Source of the DNA: Diploptera punctata
Taxonomy: Eukaryota; Arthropoda; Insecta; Blattodea; Blaberidae
DNA: 64,000 bases
NCBI GenBank assembly: GCA_030220185.1
Contig: JASPKZ010007797.1
Coordinates: 4,392,501 to 4,456,500, forward strand
Direction: 5' to 3'
Part shown: piece by piece, positions 1 through 11,575 of the stretch
How positions within the stretch are numbered: position 1 is the stretch's first letter
How the letters are laid out: each line of letters starts with the position of its first letter
Program-made: the position numbers and the translations under genes
Notes under the pieces: generated by a model
Told to the model about the DNA's origin: nothing
The model's input: only the letters and a program-made list of their open reading frames with translations
Databases searched by the model: none

Positions 1-334
1 GCCTAATCCCTGGAGTGATGATTATTATTATTATTTTTTTTTTTTTTATTATTAGATTGTAGAATGATGTCGCATGTACAACACAATGTGTCCATTACAA
101 CATAAGTGTGTTGAAAGTTTGTTAAGTGTTAAACTACACCAATAAAACATACAGTAGGCCTATATTCTTATAGAAAGTGGTGTTACACTGCCAAGTTTTT
201 GTTGATCTTAACAATAAGTAGCCCGCCCTGCTAATAAGGTTTTTACACACAAATGCATAAGTTGGTCACCTGTGTTATGAAAAGGATAAAAACGTGTAGG
301 ACAAAACTTGGCAGTTTCAAACAAATTCTGAATT
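1..334. other. Unassigned AT-rich sequence
   Basis: I see no gene or recognisable mobile element here. An ATT-rich and poly-T run lies at about 25-50. The stretch ends where the 335-935 dispersed repeat begins. Confidence 0.4.
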
Positions 335-935
335 ATTATCATAAGTAATGTCAGGAGTGACTTCCAATTTATCTACAGGATTTGGAAATCAAGAGTGGCA
401 TTTGTTAGGACTATTTAACGAATAAAATTAAGCTGTTTACTCAAAAATAACTATTTAAATAAAGTTACCGGAATTTTAAAATATGTATATATTTAATGTA
501 AACGGCGATGTTTGAAAACAAATCAGAAATGTGTGATTATGTTTATTTACTGCAACTTGATCATAATATTTATTGCCAAATAGGATAAAATCAGCGATAA
601 TCCACTAAGATCGCAATATTGTAAAAATCCACCCTAGTGGAGAAAAAATGAAACACATCAAACTGTGGGCCCTATATTATAACCAACATTATAGGTTATT
701 AATGTTTTTTTTAAACAACTGTTCACTATTTATTGTATTCAATGTATATGTTGGAGAGTCTGTCACTGCAAAATAATACTCTGCCCTGTTCAGAATATAA
801 AAAGGAGGAGCTTTCTTTATTTTAGTAAACATAATTCGATAAATGGCTAGGTGAAACACGGCTGCCGTTGGTTGTAAAACAAAATTCATTAAAACGTGAT
901 TGATCATTAACTCCCATTTGGCGCATGAGTTAAAT
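335..935 (+). repeat. Dispersed repeat R1, copy 1
   Basis: A non-coding repeat of about 600-730 bp. It starts near 'ataagtaatg', passes a nested palindrome (gatttccaa ... ttggaaatc) and ends near 'catgagttaaat'. Other copies lie at 4685-5420, 27482-27813 continued at 30351-30662, and in reverse at about 43585-43728. I found no terminal inverted repeat or coding capacity. The class is unknown, possibly a non-autonomous DNA element. Confidence 0.7.
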
Positions 936-1065
936 ATTAATCTATAGAAATGAACTTTAAGAGAAGATCAGCTTTAATATTAAAAAGTCCGTCACGCAGA
1001 AACTGCGTCAACCAAGCGAATTCCTCAGCAAGTCCAATGTATGGTCCCATTTTGCTGGTTTGCAG

Positions 1066-1397
1066 AATATCCATCCATAGTAATTCTGCCCGAGGGCAGG
1101 TCTTTCACTGCAATCATAGCATTTTCATGCTATGCTTTGCAGCTTTACTGGGGAATTGTAGGTGTAGTAGCTTCCCGTTGCTTTCCACACCGGTGAAGGA
1201 TGATGATGATAATGATAAGGGTGATAATGATGGTCGGATGATTTTCGGGGACCGTTGGACCCTAAGCTTCCTGACATCTGTCTTACAGGCGAGGAAAAAC
1301 TCCGAAAAAACCTCACCCAGGAGCCTGTCCCGACCGGGAATCGAACCCGGGCCCGCTGCGTGACAAGGCAGCATGCTACCTCGAGACCACAGCGGTG
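1066..1397 (-). mobile_element. tRNA-derived SINE (S1), full copy
   Basis: Read on the minus strand, the head at about 1397-1325 is tRNA-like. It has an A-box-like segment, a GTC-containing loop resembling tRNA-Asp, and a B box of the GGTTCGATTCC type inside a CCGGG stem. The body carries a (GAT)n-like run and ends near 'ctgccctcgggcag'. Related copies are at 6979-7226 (+), about 36060-36255 (-) and 56128-56477 (-). Open reading frames across it are incidental. Confidence 0.8.
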
Positions 1398-1573
1398 GAC
1401 TTGCAGAATATATGTATGTTAAATTAGAGCAATTCAGTTTCTGATGCCAGCTTATTTAAAAGTTCGGACTGCAATGAAAATAAATCATGCTAAACCATAA
1501 GGTATTATCTATTTGCATATTGCTGTATTAATATTTAAAAAATATTTACCGATTTTTCATTACTTTTCTAAAA

Positions 1574-2015
1574 TCTACATAAATAAAAATGTAAATGTTC
1601 GTTTGTTTAAAATCTGAAATATCTTAAAGTTCTTCACCGATTGCTTTAAAAAATTTTACAAACAGGTTTTCAGGTACGGTGACTGTTCAGCCACTATTAT
1701 TATGTTCTAAAGCTATTAGGTATAAAAGCTTCACCCGAAACGAAAAAAAAAAAATTAATATAGTCTAGCTGTCGCAATTTTCGATGTTTCACAACGAAAC
1801 TGAATATATTCGATTAAAATAAACCTAGGTAGTTATTGTACACAAATCAGCGAAATCCGACCATTAAAAACGGAGGTTTACCTGACATTCGAAATTAAAA
1901 TTGACTCTAGCAAAGGCAATGTTTGGTTCGTCGTCGCAATTTATACCATAAGATTTAATTAAGCGGTAATGTTTTATTTATTTAAGCGTAGCAGCGCACG
2001 CCGGGTATGAGCTAG
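1574..2015 (+). mobile_element. Non-autonomous Helitron relic
   Basis: The repeat begins TCTACATAAATAAAAATG, as insect Helitrons often do. It ends with a GC-rich segment (gcgcacgccgggta) and the terminal CTAG at 2012-2015, followed by T. That fits Helitron insertion between A and T and a CTRR-type 3' end. A matching 3' end occurs in reverse at about 18109. No Rep or helicase coding is visible. The 5' boundary is inferred from the TC start. Confidence 0.6.
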
Positions 2016-2147
2016 TATTAAATAAACTAATATTATATTATAGGTTTAAGATATATAAATAAAATTAATTAAACTAATATATCTTATAGATGACAAAACG
2101 CTAGAACAAGTAAAAGATTTCAATTATCTAGGTGTATCTTTAGGAGT

Positions 2148-2245
2148 AGATTATACAAGGAATGATTGGAAAACATTAGCTCTGGATAGGCATATATGGA
2201 GAGTTTATGTCCGAGCGGCCATGAACCTACGGGTTCGATAGTGCC

Positions 2246-2311
<66 letters not shown>
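2148..2311 (+). mobile_element. LINE family A, short 3' end copy
   Basis: Only the last part of the coding region remains. It encodes residues like DWKTLALDR and ends in a MNLRVR-type C-terminus. The 3' tail follows directly and is expanded to about 17 units of GTTA. It sits inside the family B LINE at 2038-2815. 5' truncation is typical of target-primed reverse transcription. Confidence 0.8.
2243..2311 (+). repeat. (GTTA)n microsatellite, LINE tail
   Basis: About 17 uninterrupted GTTA units directly after the family A stop codon and a short 'tgccag' spacer. All other family A copies have two to four such units at the same point, so this is an expanded LINE tail. Confidence 0.9.
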
Positions 2312-3317
2312 GTTATAATAGAGGAAACGACATAAAAAAATAAATTACAAATATTTCAATATTTATGTGGTACCCTTAAAAGAACATTGGGAAAGAAAGT
2401 AAGAAAATAAACACATTTAAATTTTTATAAAGTATTGGCTGTACCTGCAATATTGTATTGCTCAGAAATATGGACTCTGAATAAATAGACAATTAAAATA
2501 ATAGAAGCAGCAGAAATTAAATATTTATGATTTGTGGCAGGATATACTATAATGGATAAAAAAAACGAAGTGAAGATATCCGTAAAGAACTACAAATATT
2601 CAGTTTGACAGATAAAATAGAAGAGTATATGAGAACATGGTATGAACATGTCTGCAGAATGGATACCAACAGATTGCCTAGGAAAAGTCTGAACTATCAA
2701 CCAAGAGGAGGAAGAAGAGATCGGGGACGCCCACGAAAGAGATGGACACGGTAGCTGTAATACTTGGAGCCGGAATGAACAAAAGAGGTTTAATCCTTGC
2801 AAGAAGAAGAAGAATATATCTTATAGGATACAGTACCAATTTAAGGGTTAATTAAATTGTGTTGTATATGTTACAAATGTTAAAGAGTGTATTTAACAAA
2901 ACAGTGAGTCCACGAACATGGTCTTGCTTCATCGATAACTGTGTCAGAGCAAGAGTGATGATGAAATTAGAATATTTTCATTAACTGGATATGCCATTAT
3001 GTTAATGTCAGTGAATCATTTCTACAATAATGATTGCTTAACACTTGTACATATCCGTCTGCATCCCCACTTCAGGCAAGAGTGCTCCCTTGCGGGAGTT
3101 ACTTAACTAAACTAATTTACTAACTTATTTCCCTTCAGAAGTCAGCGAGTGACAAGTTATTAGCTCATCGCCTCAAAAATTCACATAGTAGGCAATTAAG
3201 TCATTGCTTGGCTGGGAAGGACCAGTAAAATTTTGCTCAGATGCTTGTCCTTGTGAGTGAAAGAGAAGGCCACATGATCTTAATTCCACCAGGCTGAATA
3301 ACTAAATAAATATGAAA

Positions 3318-3715
3318 AATTACAAAGGATACGCAGCTAAGATTTTACTTAACAATAGCATTACCAGTGACGATGTATGGAAGTGAGGCCTGGGTCCTGA
3401 AGGAAAAAGAAACAAATTCAGGCAGCGGAAATGAACTTCCTACGAGCTGTGTAAGGTTGTACAAGAAAAGAGCTAGAAATGAGAATATTAGAGAGAAACT
3501 AAAAGTACAACCACTTCTTCAACAAATAGAAGAACACAAGAACAATTGTATAGAGCATCTGCAAAGGATGACAGAGGATAGGATACCAAAGATGGCATTG
3601 ATATATAATCCTGGAGGACGAAGATCGGTAGGAAGACCAAGAAAACGCTGGGCTGAACAGATGTGAGATCGGAACAGGCAAATACCTAATCCGTGAAAGA
3701 AGATTATGATGATGA
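3318..3715 (+). pseudogene. LINE 3' end, family B
   Basis: An open stretch at 3367-3666 encodes the end of a reverse-transcriptase protein. It reads 'MYGSEAWVLKEKE' near its start and ends with 'HLQRMTEDRIPKMAL' and 'GRRSVGRPRKRWAEQM'. These match the C-terminal region seen in many insect LINEs. A (GATGAT)n tail follows at about 3700. The copy is 5'-truncated; no palm domain or endonuclease is present. Confidence 0.75.
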
Positions 3716-3757
3716 TGTGCAAATATAATTTAGAATAAAATTATTTTATATATATAT

Positions 3758-4140
3758 CTATAATGGCGTAGTGCAATGTTGAGTCATAGACTCATCTCTT
3801 CTTTGTTAGGAGTTACTAGACCAAGTTAATTTAATTACCTTATTTCCTTATATATGTCATGAATGGCATGCGGTCAACACACCGACTCAATAAGACATCT
3901 AGCAGGAAACTAAGGTATTACTAGGATGTTGAGATCGGTAAATTTTGCTTAGAGGCCTTTTTATTCAGGCTTAAGGATCATTCACGAGCCTGAAAATTTT
4001 CAGACTCGGGACCCACGGCTTAAAGTCCCTCCCAGAGGACTTACTCCTAATATATTCCATCGACCTTGGCCTGATCTGAACCCGCGATCCACGGGCTCAG
4101 AGGCAAGGAGCAAAACCATAATTCTTCCTGGAGGACTTCT
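3758..4140 (-). mobile_element. SINE family S3, copy 1
   Basis: The same sequence recurs at about 14306-14652 (-), 19582-19800 (+, without head) and as a fragment at 11886-11992. On the minus strand the head near 4120 has a B-box-like GGTTC motif. The far end ('cattatag') runs into GATA units in the 19.8-kb copy. It is probably tRNA-derived and has no coding capacity. Confidence 0.65.
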
Positions 4141-4163
4141 TCCTTAGTTTTTTTCTACCTTTT

Positions 4164-4188
4164 AATAATAACAATAATAATAATAACG

Positions 4189-4284
<96 letters not shown>
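4164..4284. repeat. (AAT)n microsatellite
   Basis: About 40 AAT/TAA units with a few interruptions. The long poly-tyrosine reading frame on the reverse strand is an artefact of this repeat. Confidence 0.95.
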
Positions 4285-4286
<2 letters not shown>

Positions 4287-4378
4287 CATTGGCTCTGGCC
4301 AGATTTGAACCCGAATCGTCGAAAACAGTGAGAAGGAACTTAATCCGTAGATGGTTGCATATGGTCATAACAGAATGC

Positions 4379-4690
4379 AGGGGGCACGCCGTAGCGTAGT
4401 GGTTAAGGCAGTGGCTACAAACCGGAAGGTTGAGGGTTCAAGTCCCGGTGGGGTCAAGATTTTTAAAATGACCCAAACCTTCTGGTAGCACCATGGCCCT
4501 GGGGTCGACTCAGCCTCTAACTGAAATGAGTACCATATGCTTGTTCTGGGGGTAAAGGCGGCCGTCACGCAGGGCTGACATCCCGGCTGGCATCAAGTGC
4601 CGATTGTCTACAAAAAAATGGGAGCCTTATAACCTCCTACTACCCCAAGGGTCTCGTAAGGCCTGTGATGGGATCACTTTACTTTACTTT
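4379..4690 (+). mobile_element. tRNA-derived SINE (S2) with ACTTT tail
   Basis: The head (about 4380-4450) has a pol III A box (GTAGCGTAGTGGTTAAGGC) and a B box (GGTTCAAGTCC) with correct spacing. A tRNA-unrelated body follows, then a short 3' tail of ACTTT units near 4676-4690. This is the classical SINE plan. The next sequence is dispersed repeat R1, so the SINE lies at its edge. A real tRNA gene is unlikely because the body continues past the T arm. Confidence 0.8.
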
Positions 4691-5420
4691 ATCATAAGTA
4701 ATGCCACGAGTGATTTCCAAATTATCGATAAATTCACGACTCACGAAGTGAGGAGTGAATTTATCTAGAGAATTTGGAAATCAAGAGTGGCATTTGTTAG
4801 GACTATTTAACGAATAAAATTAAGCTGTTTACTCACAAATCATTATTTAACTGTAGTTATTTCAAAATATTTATATATTTAATGCAAACGGCGATGTTTG
4901 AAAACAAATGAGAAACGATAGGTACGCTTCTACTGCTTCTTTTGTTTATCACTGCAACCAGATCATACTATTTATTGCCAAAGGAACGCAATATTGTAAG
5001 AATGCTCTCTAGTGGAGAAAAAATGAAACATCAATCTGTATATTAATTCATTTCTGATGTCGTATGATGTAAATATTACAATTATATTTTTCTGGATTAT
5101 TACCTGGGAAAAAATACATTTAAGAAAGTCAAACAGTGGTTTCTTTTTTTGGTGGTATAATAAATTGCTACAAATGTTGACATGTATGCACTATATATAC
5201 AATCTGGTAGCCGTATTTCTTATAGGCTCAGTCACTGCAAAATAACGGTCAGACCTGTTCAGAATATTAAAAAGGAGGAGCTTTGTTTAATATATGGTAA
5301 TTATAACACTGATAAATATTTCGTGAAACACGACTCTGATTGGTTGTAAAACAGAAATCATTGAAACGTGATTGGTCATTGACTCCCATTTGGGGCATGA
5401 GTTAAATAGTCAATGACATC
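4685..5420 (+). repeat. Dispersed repeat R1, copy 2
   Basis: Matches the repeat at 335-935 over almost its full length. It has a longer internal palindrome near 4715-4765 (aaattcacgactc ... gagtgaattt). No coding. Confidence 0.7.
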
Positions 5421-5653
5421 AATGATGTTTGTCATAGAGTCATCATGAACTTCATAGACCGAGTAACTGCCTGCCGAGAGAGTGTAGGTGGACATATGCC
5501 TGATATCATTTTCCGCACTTAAATGAGAGTGTATGTAGGTGATTTTTTTTATTTCGATGCAATTTGGAGTTAATTATTACATTTTTAAAGTTGCGTAATA
5601 TATGAAAGACCCAATAGTTATGTGTTTTCATTACGTATATCCTAATTAAAGTT

Positions 5654-5718
<65 letters not shown>

Positions 5719-5985
5719 AATAATGGGTTTAAACTAGGTAATTCTGATGATCGGATGAAGTTTGCCAATCGAAGTAGAAAGGAGGTTCAGACATTTAGAT
5801 GGTAAATATCAAACATACATTCAATTCTTCCGGACAAATAGATGAGATATCTCTTCGCTAGAATTAAAATAATGAATACCTGTACGTTCTTGCTTAACCA
5901 TTATGTAATGTCGTCGGGCTGGTTATGCTACACTCTCATCACACTTTTAAGAAACGATATTGTTGTCGGATCTATAAGCTTCCGG
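5421..5985. other. Unassigned sequence with an (AAT)n tract
   Basis: The only clear feature is an (AAT)n microsatellite at about 5656-5725. The remainder shows no gene, splice pattern or repeat match that I can support. Confidence 0.5.
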
Positions 5986-5987
5986 GA

Positions 5988-6757
5988 CTCTATTGAGTAA
6001 CACTAAGAAATTGGGACTGAAAGTAAACACCAATAAAACTAAATACATGGTCACACATAGAATGTATTATATAATAGAAATGGGCAGCTAGTGACAAATG
6101 AGGGGAATTTTGAAGAAATGGCTGAATTCAAATACCTGGGAACTATAATTACAAATAGGAATGAGACGCACAAAGAAATTAAACATAGGCTCAATTCTGG
6201 AAATACGTGCTATTATGCATTGCAGGGACTCTTGTCGTCCCAACTCCTTTCAAAAAACGTTAAACTCAAAATATATAAAACTATTATTCTACCCGTTATA
6301 TTATATGGGTGTGAAACAAGAACTCTTACTTTAAGGGAAGAAAGGAGATTACGAGTATTTGAGAATAAAGTTCTTAGGAAAATGTTTGGACCAAAGAGAG
6401 ATGAACAGACAGGTGAATGGAAAAGACTTCATAATAGTGAGCTACATGGCCTTTATAGGAAACCAGATATAATAAGAACAGTTAAGTCTCGTAGAGTGTA
6501 ATGGACAGGACATGTGGCACGAATTGGGAATGAAAGAGGTGCATGGAAGCTTCTTGTAGGAAAACCAGAGGGAAAACGACAAGTTGGTAGAGCAAGAATG
6601 AGCTTGGAAAATGACAAGAACTATGATTTGAGGGAAGTACATTATACAGGGGATAGTTGGAAAACATTAGCTCAGGATAGGGGTGTGTGGAGAGCTTATG
6701 TGCGCACGGTCATGAACCTGCAGGTTCGATAGAGCCAGTGAGTTATTTAGTTATAAC
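5988..6757 (+). pseudogene. LINE family A, C-terminal half
   Basis: Starts within the reverse-transcriptase gene just after the YADD region (SNTKKLGLKVNTNKTKY at about 5995). It continues through 'YLGTIITNRN' and 'LYGCETRTLTLREERRLRVF' (6300-6370) and the terminal region with 'GRARM'. It ends in a NLQVR-type C-terminus at 6732 and a 'gagttatttagtta' tail. Stop codons, for example at 6499, split it into reading frames at 6091-6501 and 6514-6732. It is a dead 5'-truncated copy. Confidence 0.85.
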
Positions 6758-6925
6758 TTGTGGGCCGAAAAAAGTTATCGATGATAGTCCCTGTGACATT
6801 TAAGACTACGTTTAACAACTAGTAGACCAAAGTGGGCAAAGGACTGAGTGGATGAAAAAAAAAATTAAATGCCAAAATGACCAATATTCGTATTGATTTC
6901 ATAGTCTTTAGAGTTACTAATATAC

Positions 6926-6929
<4 letters not shown>

Positions 6930-6979
<50 letters not shown>

Positions 6980-7221
6980 CCTCACCTGTAAGACAAATGT
7001 CAGGAAAACCTTAAGGCCCAAACGGTCCCCGAAATCATATGGCCATCATCATCATGATCCTTATCATTATTATCATCATCATCACCATCACCATCCTTCA
7101 CCGGTGTGGAAAGCAACGGGAAGCTACCACACCTACAATTCCCTAGTAAAGCTGCAAAGCATAGCATGAAATTGCTATGATTGCAGTGAAAGATCTGCCC
7201 TCGGGCAGAATTACTATGGCT

Positions 7222-7257
<36 letters not shown>
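6930..7257 (+). mobile_element. SINE S1 copy embedded between TA microsatellites
   Basis: A headless S1 SINE (6979-7224) from the 'cctcacctgtaagaca' segment to 'ctgccctcgggcagaa'. It is bracketed by (TA)n runs at 6930-6977 and 7225-7257. The tRNA-like head is absent. The repeat on both sides suggests insertion into, or slippage from, a TA tract. Confidence 0.7.
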
Positions 7258-7259
<2 letters not shown>

Positions 7260-7552
7260 TCAATTTTGACTTCTGCCACCTAAGTAAGAATGGGTAAAAA
7301 TAACATGTTCGAAATGACAGGGATTAATGGTCCATCTATGTTTCTGTATTCTGATTGTTGACAGTCCCTATGACATGTAAGCCCGAGTTTGGCTCCTATA
7401 GCAACACAAGGGAAGTTAGAAGGGGTGACAAATTAAAGAAATGACAGAAGTTAGTGATGATTCCATATCACTACGCTGATTGGTGGTAAGGAGAATATTA
7501 GGATAAAAAAAATCCCCGGACAGTCAGTTAATTAAACATTAAACATTAAACA
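7258..7552. other. Unassigned sequence
   Basis: No gene or repeat recognised. A small 'attaaac' triplication lies at about 7530-7550, next to dispersed repeat R7. Confidence 0.4.
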
Positions 7553-8095
7553 TAAATTACAACATATGACGCGAAAATATTTTTAAGTTCCAACCATACA
7601 CCATGCGTATGCGCCAACAAATGCGAAGCGGTTTACACTATGGAATCACGGGATGCAGCCAACATATACACGAAATTTAACGAACCAAAAAACTAACCTA
7701 ACGCAATTTAAGTACTCTAACCTGTGAAAGACAAACCTAAAAGTACAACTTAATGCAATTTAAGCACTCTAACCTTTGAAATAATACAACGCCCAAAATT
7801 AAATAGTAAGTTCTGAAATTCTGAAGTATATGTGTACAGTTAATTAGTATATGCTGTAGGCTATGTTGTTGCATAGAATATTCGTTAAAATCAATATGGC
7901 TGTCACGTCTTAATACTACGTATATTGTTATAACATCATAAAAATATATTGAAATAATCGTTAGAAAAAATGTAAAAATCATTGTAAATGGTGGGAAATA
8001 ATTTGAAAAATGAAACCCTAAGAATAAAATTTGACAGGAGTTTATGAAGGAATTTAAAAAGTCACGTCACGAGTTGTAAAGTTTAGCCAAATAAT
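7553..8095 (+). repeat. Dispersed repeat R7, intact reference copy
   Basis: A non-coding repeat of about 540 bp. A second copy at 32353-33140 is split by a 221-bp hairpin element, and a reverse copy lies at about 26712-27290. This copy supplies the empty-site sequence (ttaagcactctaa near 7755) that proves the later insertion at 32574. The class is unknown. Confidence 0.75.
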
Positions 8096-8613
8096 GAATA
8101 CCTGGTTGCATAACTGTTATGTAAAGTGCACATTGTTAAAAAGACATCGACCTGCTGTGCTGTTATAACTCGTATTAATCCAACCTTAACAAGCTAACAA
8201 ATTTCTAACACACAATACAAATTCACACCATAAATACGATATCACTTTAGGCATTGAAAAATGTTACTAACTCGCTGATATTATCCTTCATGGCCGTGTG
8301 GATCTAAGCTCTCCATACATCCCTATCATCAGCTAATATTCTACATTTGAATAGTTGCCCCGAAAAGAGATCTAACCAACAACCATTCGAAAATTGAGTT
8401 TTCAGTGGATTAGTGATATATCCAGAGTATCACTGCATGGTGGAAGTAAAACTATCCATACTCTCTTCCAGATCTGTTTTATTTATTTTTAAAAGTTGGC
8501 ATTCAAGCGAATAGTGATCTATATTAAAAGTGTTAGGAATCAATCTGGGATGCAAATTTATCCAATTTAACCACAGATACCAGTAAATAATAGATGTAAT
8601 AAAACAAGACAAC
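8096..8613. other. Unassigned sequence
   Basis: No gene seen. A short LINE-A-like antisense scrap ('ctctccatacatccctat') lies near 8308-8330. The rest is AT-rich and unassigned. Confidence 0.4.
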
Positions 8614-8991
8614 ATATGTTTAAGAAGTCAGATATAATAAGAACAATTAAGTCTCGTAGGCTGCGATGGGCAGGACATGTGGCACGTATGGGGGATGAAA
8701 GAGGTGCATGGAAACTTCTGGTAGGAAAACCAGAGGGAAAACGCCCAGTTGGTAGACCAAAAATGAGGTGGAAGAATAATATTAGCCATGATTTGAGGGA
8801 AGTAGGTTATACAGGGGATGATTAAAAAACATTATCTCAGAATAGGGATGTATGGAGAGCTTATGTCCGCGTGGCCATGAACCTACGGGTTCCATAGTTC
8901 AGTTATTTATTCCATGGAATGAATGGATAGAGACAAGTGGAGAAGAAAAATAAAACTACGGGTTCGACAGAGTCAGTGAGTTAGTTAGTTA
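8614..8991 (+). pseudogene. LINE family A 3' ends, two pieces
   Basis: The first piece (8614-8897) encodes 'KSDIIRTIKSRRLRWAGHVA', 'GKPEGKRPVGRPKMRWKNN' and, after a stop, the terminal RAYVRVAMNLRV-type segment. A second short piece (about 8951-8991) repeats just the last codons plus a 'gagttagttagtt' tail. The two tails suggest two insertions or a local duplication. Confidence 0.8.
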
Positions 8992-9013
8992 ATAAAACAA
9001 GACAAGAAACATA

Positions 9014-9078
9014 CACAAATTGATTCCGACACGTGCTTCGTCCTTAAACAGGGCATCATCAGGGTGTTCACATCAACC
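9014..9078 (-). ncRNA. Hammerhead ribozyme-like motif, class 1
   Basis: Read on the minus strand, a CTGATGA box (9062-9056) is followed by a stem II of about 5 bp, then GAAGC (9039-9035), a 4-nt loop ACGT, and GTC (9030-9028) as the cleavage triplet. Stem I can form from CC/GG, an internal loop and TTGA/TCAA. The canonical box is GAAAC; here one A is G, giving a G-U closing pair. Penelope-like elements are known to carry such type I hammerheads. No coding part of an element is attached here. Confidence 0.6.
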
Positions 9079-9235
9079 CGAATTATTCTCAGAAGGTCAA
9101 TTATTGATGAACTTCTCAGAAAGTTTTAACGGTCAATTATTATTTGTTTTTCATTTTAAGAATATTGGGGGTGATGGGGGGGTGAAATTTTGGGATTATA
9201 TGTTGCTCATATGCAAAAAAAATCTTAAAAATAAA

Positions 9236-9695
9236 AAAAAGTAGTCCTGATCGCAGCGTCACCTCCGTGTCCAATTGTGAATCTAAACCATCCAGGGGCC
9301 CACTCAAACACACATAAAAAATGTTATCAAAATCGGCCCAGTCTTTTAGACAGTTTTTAATTTCGGGTTTCAAGTAAACTTCCATTTCTAATTGTCGGAT
9401 TTCGCTCATTTTTTTATAATACCTACCTCTGTTTATTTTAATAGGATATACAGAGTTTCGTTGAGAAACATAAAAAAATGTGACCGCTAGAGAGATTTTT
9501 AAATTTTCCCAAATTTTCACTTCAGAAGAACTCCTACACCTAATGATTTTAGAGGGGCCAATTGTGAATCTAAACCACCCAGGAACCCACTCAAACACAC
9601 AAAAAAAATCATCAAAATCGTTCCAGTCGTTTAGGAGTTGAGTGACAAACGCACGTACAGAAGAATTACAAATGCAGTATCAAGATATATATTTT
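9236..9695 (-). repeat. Helitron-like repeat fragment
   Basis: Shares several segments ('tcaaaatcggtccagtcg', 'cggatttcgctcattttt', 'gtacagaagaatta') with the longer repeat at 18108-18945. No reliable coding. The orientation is taken from the better copy, whose Helitron-type 3' end is on the minus strand. Confidence 0.5.
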
Positions 9696-10089
9696 GTCAT
9701 GGTTATTTTCGGTGAAGATTTGTAATTTTTTTTCGCATTCCTTTCATAAGTACAAACCTTGGTAGCCACAGTCCTTGCATTTCATTAAATCGTATAAAAA
9801 CAGACGCTTTACTGTTACATTCCAGAGAATATAGACACCACATTTGGTTTCGTAATTAAGTAGAAACTTGTTCACCTTCGTTGATATCTGAGAGGTCGTG
9901 GCAAATCCTGACCTCAGAGATTCAACGCCCTGCACTGTAGCGCCCATGTTGCATAAAAGTTAAAATCAACTTCGCTTCCTGCTCAGAGAGACTCCTAGAC
10001 TTGTGTAAAAAGAAAGTGTCTGCATATTTTAACAAGAACAATATATCTCAATAGTGTTAATCAGCTGATTAGACGATAGTGAGGAGATA

Positions 10090-10172
10090 CACATTCTCAA
10101 AACTCTAAGAAACTGAGACTGAAAGAAAATTTCAGTAAAACTAAATATATGTTCACACGTAATAGTATATTA
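10090..10172 (+). pseudogene. LINE family A scrap
   Basis: A short match to the region just after the YADD box: 'ctctaagaaactgagactg' through 'aaatatatgttcacacgtaa'. No flanking parts are retained. Confidence 0.55.
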
Positions 10173-11575
10173 CAATGCGAAGTTGGGACGTGGTTCTTAC
10201 AGAAGCGAGGAAATTATTAAAAACCGGGCGATAGCGAGTGAAACACTTCACAAACGTGTCTTGTACTTTATTTTTTGCGCGATAGTGTTTTCAAAATAAT
10301 AAATAATAGTAAAATAATAACATCTTTGTTAGAAATATTTGCGTTCATTATAAACAACTTACTGACGTTAGCTGTTTGGCCAATGTTCATACGGCAAATG
10401 TCGAAAATAATTTAGTTGAGACTACAGCACGCCGTGACACCAATCAGGTATAAAATCGCGGCAAGTACGAATGTATTGTTTTTTATTGTTTCAAATAAAG
10501 TTCAGTTCATTTAAAATACAGTGATTTGTTTCATATAATGTATATTAACACTACCTTTTTGGATATAATGTATTATTGTATGTACAATTTACGTATATAC
10601 ATAAAGGGCAGTAGTTTTACTTCCCTCCCCTAGGTAGGTAATTTTTAATATTACAGTATAGTTTTTTGGTTATTTATAGGTTGGCAACCCCGAAATTTAG
10701 GAAATTGAACTTTCAATTATGGTCGATCAATCCTGTAACTACGACAGAACGCACTATCGTGCAAAAATAGTTATGTACGCAACAAGGAAAGCAAGTAGTA
10801 CATTACTAGTCGAGGACGTGTTTGAGCCCGAGCTCTGACGAGGACTAGTAAATAAGTTCGAGACTAGTATTGTACTGTACTTATTTCCCGAATTGCGTAT
10901 ATAATTTTGTTCACTCCTATACCAATAATCATGAATAATTTTTATATTTCGTGTGGATTTATATCTTGGTTTCAAGAGTTCAATTGTTTGATAGCAAGAG
11001 AATGTTCATAAAACAACAGCAAATAGTTTATTGTCTGAATTAGTGGTAGACATTTTAAATAACAGTTTCAGATTGCATATTAATTACAGTCATGATTAAT
11101 TGTAATGTAGAGGAAGCGGAGAATGTTGATGTTCAAAATAGTCAAAAAATAGATATGAAAAAGTATACAGAATATTTAAGGACTGGTGTAAATTAAAAAT
11201 GTATGGTACATAAAGTAGAGAAACATACTGAAATAAAAAATAAAAATACTAATGAAAATCAACCAAATGTTGTGTCTAATGTTAATAATTGTTATAACTG
11301 TTCAATAACTATAAATTTGAATTATCAAAATTATATATAAGTGTGATACAATAAAATTGTATTGTAGGGCCTACTACTCAATAACATTTGAAGTAGGTAA
11401 CATTTTTGCATTACTAAGTCAATTACTTTTCTTCCCTAGGGAAGTAAGTTGAACAATTACATGCCGTTGTCAATGGATTCCAAGGCCTCTCTGGTAAATT
11501 CAACTTACTTCCCTAAAACAGAATAATATTTAATTAGGCCATCATTAGTATAGGAGGATCAAAATACATTACATT
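10173..11575. other. Unassigned sequence with a 17-bp inverted repeat
   Basis: No gene found. A perfect 17-bp inverted repeat lies at 11437-11453 and 11499-11515 (tagggaagtaagttgaa). A related 'acttccct' motif is near 10620. The stretch around 10795-10870 has paired 'actagt' and 'ctcga' motifs. These may be edges of an unidentified DNA element. Confidence 0.35.

Larger units (their letters stand above)
2038..2815 (+). pseudogene. LINE fragment (family B) interrupted by another LINE
   Basis: Decayed reverse-transcriptase C-terminal coding. Before the interruption the + strand reads a DFNYLG-like segment at about 2120. After it come a segment equivalent to 'LYGSEIWTL', then 'HVCRMDTNRLPRKS' and 'GRPRKRW' (about 2650-2750), and an (AAG)n-type tail near 2805. 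Stops and frameshifts abound. The insert at 2148-2311 is the 3' end of LINE family A. Relatives are at 3318, 12775, 23897 and 59725. Confidence 0.7.

Noticed and set aside
950..1374. Protein-coding gene at 0.95-1.37 kb on either strand
   Set aside because: The frames cover a tRNA-derived SINE that recurs three more times in the window.
4162..4368. Long poly-tyrosine reading frame on the minus strand
   Set aside because: It is the translation of an (AAT)n microsatellite, not a gene.
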